A stretch of 12,500 bases of DNA from Chrysomallon squamiferum (lineage: Eukaryota > Mollusca > Gastropoda > Neomphalida > Peltospiridae): contig CM022677.1 of NCBI GenBank assembly GCA_012295275.1, forward strand, positions 412,405-424,904. The letters are read 5' to 3'. The position numbers and the translations under genes were made by a program. Under the pieces are notes generated by a model that was not told the origin of the DNA, ran no database searches, and saw nothing but the letters and a program-made list of their open reading frames with translations. Shown here piece after piece: positions 7,775 to 12,500 of this stretch (positions within the stretch are counted from its first letter, which is position 1; each line of letters starts with the position of its first letter).

Positions 7775-8219
7775 GAATATCTCACAACAGACTCTCCACC
7801 GTGATGGTCGACATGGTGCAAGCCCGGAAGAGAAGCTGTGAAGAATACTAACGGACGGATTGTGCTTACTGAGCGGAATTCAGAAACGAAAAAGATACTG
7901 TACCATTTTCTTTATTTATTTAGACTTAAATTCTTATTTATATTATTTGTAGGCTTTTGTATTATTGTTACTTTTATTACTTTTTTTTTTTTTTTTTTTT
8001 TTTTTACTGTTTGTTCGTCTTTTGTCTTTTACTTTCCGGTATCTTAAATAACCGATATATCTTATCTTTATCTCGATCTGAAAGTGAGTTGCGTTAGCTT
8101 TAGTCTTTTTTTGAATTAATATAGAATTGTCTATATATTTAAAAAATCCAATTATATTTTAAAAAAAAAAAAAACAATAACAACAAAACAACAACAACCC
8201 ATACATTTACACAACAAAC
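7775..8219 (+). other. LINE C leader with T25 and A14 tracts
   Basis: About 445 bp precede the ORF1 ATG. The stretch holds 25 consecutive T bases (7981-8005), 14 A bases (8161-8174), and CAA-type repeats directly before the ATG. An open frame at 7838-8047 reads through the T-run and has no recognisable motif, so it is not called a gene. Confidence 0.5.
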
Positions 8220-9659
8220 ATGGCAACAAAAAACATGAAAATTTACAGCTCAGGAACAGATAATTCAGACATGGAAACTAGAGTTCCAAAACGACCCAGG
8301 GACAGGAGCCCTAGCTCCGTCGAAAAAACACACAACAGAAAACAAAAGAAAAAAAAACGACAACACAGTCCAACACACATATTCGGACACAGAAGTAACA
8401 GAAGAACAAAAAATTATCAACAGAAATCTACACATTTTGGCAAGGCTACGGGAAACAGACACGGAAGACGAAAGCGAACAAAACGCTTGGAAAATAATTA
8501 AAAGAAAAAAAACAAAACATACCCACAGCCGAACCACAATTGCAATACACACAAAAAACCACTCAAACATCGACAAAAAGTTGCGCTACTTACTAGAAGC
8601 GCAAATACACATTATTGATAAAACAACAAAAGTGAACAATAATCAAAACGGAAAAGAAATCTACTTCGAAGTAGATACAAAAACACTTAAAACAATCGGT
8701 CCCAACATTACCATCTGGGACGAAACATTTGTTGTCAGGGTTTTACCAAAAATAATCCCTGACACAAAACAGACACAGAAAAAAACACCCACACCACAAC
8801 CCAGAAAAACACTGCTCACACAACAGCAGCCAAAACAACTACCAATTACGAAACAACAACAACATCAACCTAAACAAACAACAAAAGCAAAAGATACAAC
8901 AATATATAAATACATTTCAAAAGATTTGGGTTTTTATTACCCCTATTCAAACAAACTAGATTTCTTTGAAATGTTCAACAAAGAACTAGTACAACAAACA
9001 AAGTCAACACTAGTCGGTGTGGAAATGTGGAAAAAGCCAAATTACTGGACCACACTGACGTTTAACAGCAAATTAACGAACACAACCATCACCATTGATG
9101 GCTACAAATATACACTGGCAGAAATGAGGCCGCAGTTGCCCAAGTGCGGCCACTGTCAGAAATGGGGGCACATCACAAACCAGTGCACCCACAGACACAA
9201 CCCGAAACATTTAACGTGTAGTTTCTGCGGTGGAAATCACCACAGAAACTCAGGCCTATGCCGGTCTCTGGCAAAATGCGCAAATTGCCAGGGGCCACAC
9301 GAATCACACTACAAGATGTGCCCAGCCAAAATAAAAGCAAACAACAACTTTGAACACAACAGGAGAGACAACAAAATCTTACAAAATATCAACAAAAAAA
9401 ATGCCAGAAAATGGAACAAAAAACCAAAACCATCATGGAAAAAATGGACCAACACAACAACAAACCGACAGACAATCTGGACAAGGAGGTCAGGATCGCA
9501 GAAATCCATAAAATCATTGTCTGCCTCTTGATAGAGCTTCAAAACATCAGAACCAATCAAGGAAACGGCAATGACGACGCCAATTTGGAACACACAGTAG
9601 CCCAAATAATTGAAGACAGCCTGGGCTTCAAAATACACACAAACGACAAAAAAGACTAA
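8220..9659 (+). pseudogene. LINE C ORF1, gag-like nucleic-acid-binding protein with three CCHC knuckles
   Basis: ORF1 proteins of this group bind the element RNA and form ribonucleoprotein particles. The ATG at 8220 sits in the context AACAAACATGG and opens a basic N-terminus (Lys-Arg-Pro-Arg-Asp-Arg-Ser-Pro). One extra base in the A-run near 8346-8358 shifts to the frame that stays open to 9531. Three knuckles lie at 9145-9321: CX2CX4HX4C, then CX2CX3HX6C twice, residues 237-295 of the 8437-9531 frame. A missing base in the A8 run near 9393-9400 moves the natural C-terminus to the frame ending at TAA 9657-9659. That tail is helix-like (Ile-Val-Cys-Leu-Leu-Ile-Glu-Leu-Gln) and has a counterpart in LINE B. 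The product would be roughly 480 residues. The two indels oppose each other and lie in A-runs, so they may be assembly errors rather than real lesions. Confidence 0.8.
9145..9321 (+). other. Three CCHC zinc knuckles in LINE C ORF1
   Basis: The Cys and His ligands fit CX2CX4HX4C, CX2CX3HX6C and CX2CX3HX6C in a row, with a Trp-Gly-His in the first. This triple arrangement is a known hallmark of ORF1 in I/Jockey-group LINEs. Confidence 0.9.
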
Positions 9660-10777
9660 AACTACACACAGACAGGAGAAATTCCACAAACACCAAACAA
9701 CAGTGAACAAAAACAAAACAAAACAAACAGTAACAGCCATTTACAAACTCTTCACGATAAGCACACAAAGAACACAGGCCTCTCCGTTCTTCAATGAACG
9801 CTAAAGGCTTCACTCAACAGGCCACGGAGACGAATTACTACACTTCCTGGCCTCCACTACAAACACACCGGACATAATATGTATTCAAGAAACATGGCTG
9901 GGACATTCCAACAAAAACAACAAAACAACAAAAACAAAACTTTAAGGTCCCCGGGTACCAAAGTCATTACGTCAACAGATACAACAGCACCCGGGGAGAC
10001 ATCATGACTCTCGTCAAACAAGACATTCCACACACCAAGCTGAACCAAGCCAAAGTTCACGCCAACATAGAAATATTAAGTATCACAGTACACAACAACA
10101 ATCAAAACATCGACATCATTAACGTATACAGCCCACCCACTCCCGCACTACACACCATTCAAACCCACGACTTAAACAAAATGATCACAACAAACAACAA
10201 GGTCATTATAGTGGGCGATATCAACTGTCACAACACCCTATGGGGTGGCTCGACAGACGACAGCCCTGGAATCGTCCTCGAAGATTTCCTAGAGCAAAAC
10301 CAGCTGGTCTGTTTGAACGACGGAACATTCACATACACCAGCGACATCAATGGTGGCCAAACCGCCAAACATTCACAAATAAAGGACATCGCAGCGCTCT
10401 CCGAATGGCAAGTGCTCGATGAGCTAAACAGCGACCACCACCCGATACTCACCAACTACAACAGCAAGAACACCTTCTCGGACAGATCCATCTTCACACC
10501 GAAATGGAACTTCAACAAAGCGGACTGGGAAGGCTTCTACAAAGCATGCAGAAACATCAACACGCAGAACTCCAACGACATCGACGCCTACCGCGCATCA
10601 CTCACCAACACGATACACTCCATTGCAATCAGATACATACCCAAAACCAGAAAATGCACCGGCAAAATATCCACTCCCTGGTGGACGGAACGCATAGAAA
10701 AGAAATGCAAAGAGAGAAAACAAATACAGAAGACAATACAAAAAAGACAGAAATCATTCTACGCACGAAAAATATAA
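9660..10777 (+). pseudogene. LINE C ORF2, N-terminal AP-like endonuclease domain
   Basis: Reading starts directly after the ORF1 stop and stays open, in the same frame as the ORF1 tail, to 9794 with no ATG. It leads into Leu-Ser-Val-Leu-Gln, where a lost G has turned the conserved TGG-AAC (Trp-Asn) into TGAAC. The following frames give His-Gly-Asp-Glu-Leu (9823) and Ile-Ile-Cys-Ile-Gln-Glu-Thr-Trp (9874-9897, catalytic Glu 9889). From 9941 one frame runs to 10777 with Gly-Asp-Ile-Asn (10214-10225), Trp-Gly (10241), Ser-Asp-His (10430-10438) and Pro-Trp-Trp (10676-10684). These are the metal-binding and catalytic signatures of LINE AP-like endonucleases. Indels lie near 9796, 9815 and 9935. 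The true start codon is not visible. Confidence 0.85.
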
Positions 10778-12070
10778 AATATCAAAAAAAGAAGTTTCCA
10801 ACCTAATACTCACAGCGAAACAAGAACACTGGGAACTTTTTTGCAACAACATCGACCACAAAACATCAGTCAAAGACATGTGGGCCAAAGTAAAAAAACA
10901 TCCAAGGCAAAAAAAAACACAGAATCAACACTCTCGGCAAAAACAACATCGCATTCACCGACAAACAAAAAAAAAGATCTACTCAGCCAAACCTTCGCCA
11001 AGTCCAGCAGCAATTCGAACTTCCCACTGAAATTCGCAAAGAAACCACTGGACAACCAAGCAATCGGCGAACACTCCGCAGACACAGAAAACATGAAATA
11101 CAATCAACTATTCAACATCAGCGAATTAAAACATGCACTCAAAAACAAGAAAAGTACAGCCACGGGGCCAGATAAAATAAGCTACACAATACTACAACAC
11201 CTACCAGACGAAACACTACTCGTCATACTCGATCTTTACAACGCAATATGGACCACCGGCAAGATTCCAACAAACTGGAAACACGCCGAGTGTTTCAGCT
11301 TGCCCAAACCACACAAAGATCACTCACTACCCAACAGCTACAGGCCGATCACGCTGACGTCACACATGTGCAAAACATTGGAAACAATGATCAACACACG
11401 CCTGAACCAGCATTTAAACGACAACAATTTAATCAGCAAATTTCAAAGCGGCTTCAGGAAGAAACACAGCACAAACAACCAGATCACCTGCCTGCAAACA
11501 TCCATCAACCAATCTTTTAGGAAATCAAAAAAAGTCATAGCAGTTTTTTTAGACATTGAAAAAGCATTCGACATGGTATGGAGGGAAGGACTGCTCGTTA
11601 AATTAATCAACAACAACATCAAAGGCAACATGTTCAACTTTATCAAAGACTTTATTAACAACAGAACCATAGCAGTCAAAGTAAACGGTCACACCTCAGA
11701 GAAAACGACAATCGAAAACGGCATCCCCAAGGATCCGTGATCTCGCCAACACTCTTCAACATCTACATCAACGACATCGTCACAGCACTCGACAAACAAG
11801 ACAACGCCAGAAATCCACCAAAGGAACCAATAAATACAGCACTCTTTGCAGACGACTGCGCCTTTTGGCGGGCAGGCAGATCGACCGCAGCAATACAGAA
11901 ACAAATACAAAAAGACTTAAACAACATAAACGACTGGATGTTGAAATGGGGCAAAAAGATTTCTCTTTCCAAAACAACATGCCTCCTTTTCAACAAGAAA
12001 TCAGACAACAGCAAGATCACACTCAACATCGACAACAACGTCATAACACAAACAAAGACATTCAAATTTC
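10778..12070 (+). pseudogene. LINE C ORF2, linker and reverse transcriptase domain
   Basis: The linker (10791-10980) changes frame about three times within 200 bp, in or next to A-runs, and holds His-Trp-Glu-Leu-Phe-Cys and Asp-Met-Trp-Ala. From about 10976 the frame is open to 11740. Reverse transcriptase blocks follow in the usual order: Ala-Thr-Gly-Pro-Asp-Lys (11159-11176), Ser-Tyr-Arg-Pro-Ile (11336-11350), Phe-Leu-Asp-Ile-Glu-Lys-Ala-Phe-Asp (catalytic Asp 11552), Gly-Ile-Pro-Lys-Gly-Ser-Val-Ile-Ser-Pro (11710-11745; Lys replaces the usual Gln), Phe-Ala-Asp-Asp (11845-11856, catalytic pair) and Trp-Gly-Lys-Lys-Ile. One G is missing near 11730, so the domain is read in two frames. All catalytic aspartates are present. 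The indels alone stop expression as a single protein. Confidence 0.9.
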
Positions 12071-12500
12071 AACTTCCGATGCCACATACACAACATAATT
12101 GCATCCTGCAAAAAAACAATCAATCTTCTAAAGTTAATTTCCGGAACCAGTTGGGGAGCAAACGAGTCAACGCTGATTTTGATACACAAAGCGTGTATTC
12201 TCTCCAAGCTCGACTACGGAGCCACGGCTTACTCGAATGCTCCCAAACTCTATTTAAAAAAACTAGACACAATTCAATCAAGTGCCCTCAGGGTGATCGG
12301 CCACCTGCCAAACACAACACCATCCGACAGCCTCCTGTCGGAATACAGCATCCAATCATTAAAATACAGAAGAAAACTGCAGCTACTAAAATACAACCTG
12401 AAAATACACACACTCAACACAGACCACCCGGTCAAGGATCTGGTCCCCGACCAACAAAGGATAGGACAACTCTTTAAATCGCATAGTCTACTGCTATCGA
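12071..12500 (+). pseudogene. LINE C ORF2, post-RT segment, continues beyond the window
   Basis: A further frame change near 12068, probably with loss of a few codons where a Phe-Leu-Gly motif is expected, leads to a frame open from 12071 to the last base. It contains Leu-Asp-Tyr-Gly-Ala-Thr-Ala-Tyr, Leu-Asp-Thr-Ile-Gln-Ser-Ser-Ala-Leu-Arg-Val-Ile-Gly and Thr-Pro-Ser-Asp-Ser-Leu-Leu. This set is conserved between the reverse transcriptase and the C-terminus in I/Jockey-group ORF2 proteins. An RNase H domain, if present, and the C-terminus would lie outside the window. The alternative open frame 11737-12477 is out of phase with these motifs beyond 12070. Confidence 0.8.

Larger units (their letters stand above)
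7775..12500 (+). mobile_element. LINE C, 5' part of a non-LTR retrotransposon, runs off the window
   Basis: The element comprises a leader (7775-8219), ORF1 (8220-9659) and ORF2 (9660 to the window end). The whole coding strand is strongly enriched in A and C. The 5' boundary is inferred from the end of similarity with the 111-bp repeat and the 13-bp motif. The domain order (three CCHC knuckles; AP-like endonuclease; reverse transcriptase with FADD; a conserved post-RT segment) fits the I/Jockey group. It contains about ten small indels but I saw no stop created by substitution. It is less decayed than LINE B. Confidence 0.8.

Noticed and set aside
7838-8047. 69-codon open frame in the LINE C leader
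   Set aside because: Its second half is translated T25 (a Phe run). It has no recognisable motif.
8346-9400. Programmed ribosomal frameshifting in LINE C ORF1
   Set aside because: Both changes lie in plain A-runs, no pseudoknot or known slippery heptamer was seen, and similar indels occur throughout ORF2.
11737-12477. 246-codon frame as one continuous protein
   Set aside because: Its first about 110 codons are true reverse transcriptase, but beyond 12070 the conserved post-RT motifs are in another frame, so its C-terminal half is out of phase.

Overview
This is a eukaryotic, most likely invertebrate, intergenic or intronic window. It is AT-rich and built mainly from non-LTR retrotransposons (LINEs). 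No host protein-coding gene, tRNA, rRNA or CRISPR array could be supported. The host is not identifiable from what I can read. The LINE proteins (ORF1 with three CCHC zinc knuckles; ORF2 with an AP-like endonuclease, reverse transcriptase and a C-terminal tail) fit the I/Jockey group of invertebrate LINEs.

Layout, all elements on the + strand: (1) 1-538, the last codons of an ORF2 and the 3' untranslated region of LINE A. (2) 539-613, a short motif and a hairpin pair. (3) 614-2318, AT-rich DNA without a recognisable gene. (4) 2319-2784, a promoter-like block: a 111-bp repeat with two inverted CCAAT boxes and a TATA box, then a small tandem repeat and four CCAAT boxes. (5) 3273-3309, A21 plus (AAT)6. 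(6) 3334-about 7220, LINE B, badly decayed, with deletions in the zinc-knuckle and reverse transcriptase regions. (7) 7225-7264, (ATTT)10, then an unidentified stretch ending in an A-rich tail. (8) 7660-7770, a second copy of the 111-bp repeat, 109/111 identical. (9) about 7775-12500, LINE C: a leader with T25 and A14 tracts, ORF1, and an ORF2 that runs off the window.

LINE B and LINE C are related but clearly different families: homologous motifs align, yet much of the protein sequence differs. LINE C is broken mostly by 1-2 base indels, many in or beside A-runs, and I saw no nonsense substitution in it. It is therefore either young or affected by homopolymer errors in the assembly. LINE B has true nonsense substitutions and large deletions.

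The most interesting feature is the promoter-like 111-bp repeat. In the copy before LINE C, identity stops about 30 bp after the TATA box, where transcription would start, and LINE-leader sequence follows. In the copy at 2319 the same motif continues uninterrupted, and the 25 bp spanning that point recur just after the 3' end of LINE A. This fits insertion of these LINEs at the start-site region of a repeated promoter. It is a hypothesis, not a demonstrated system.
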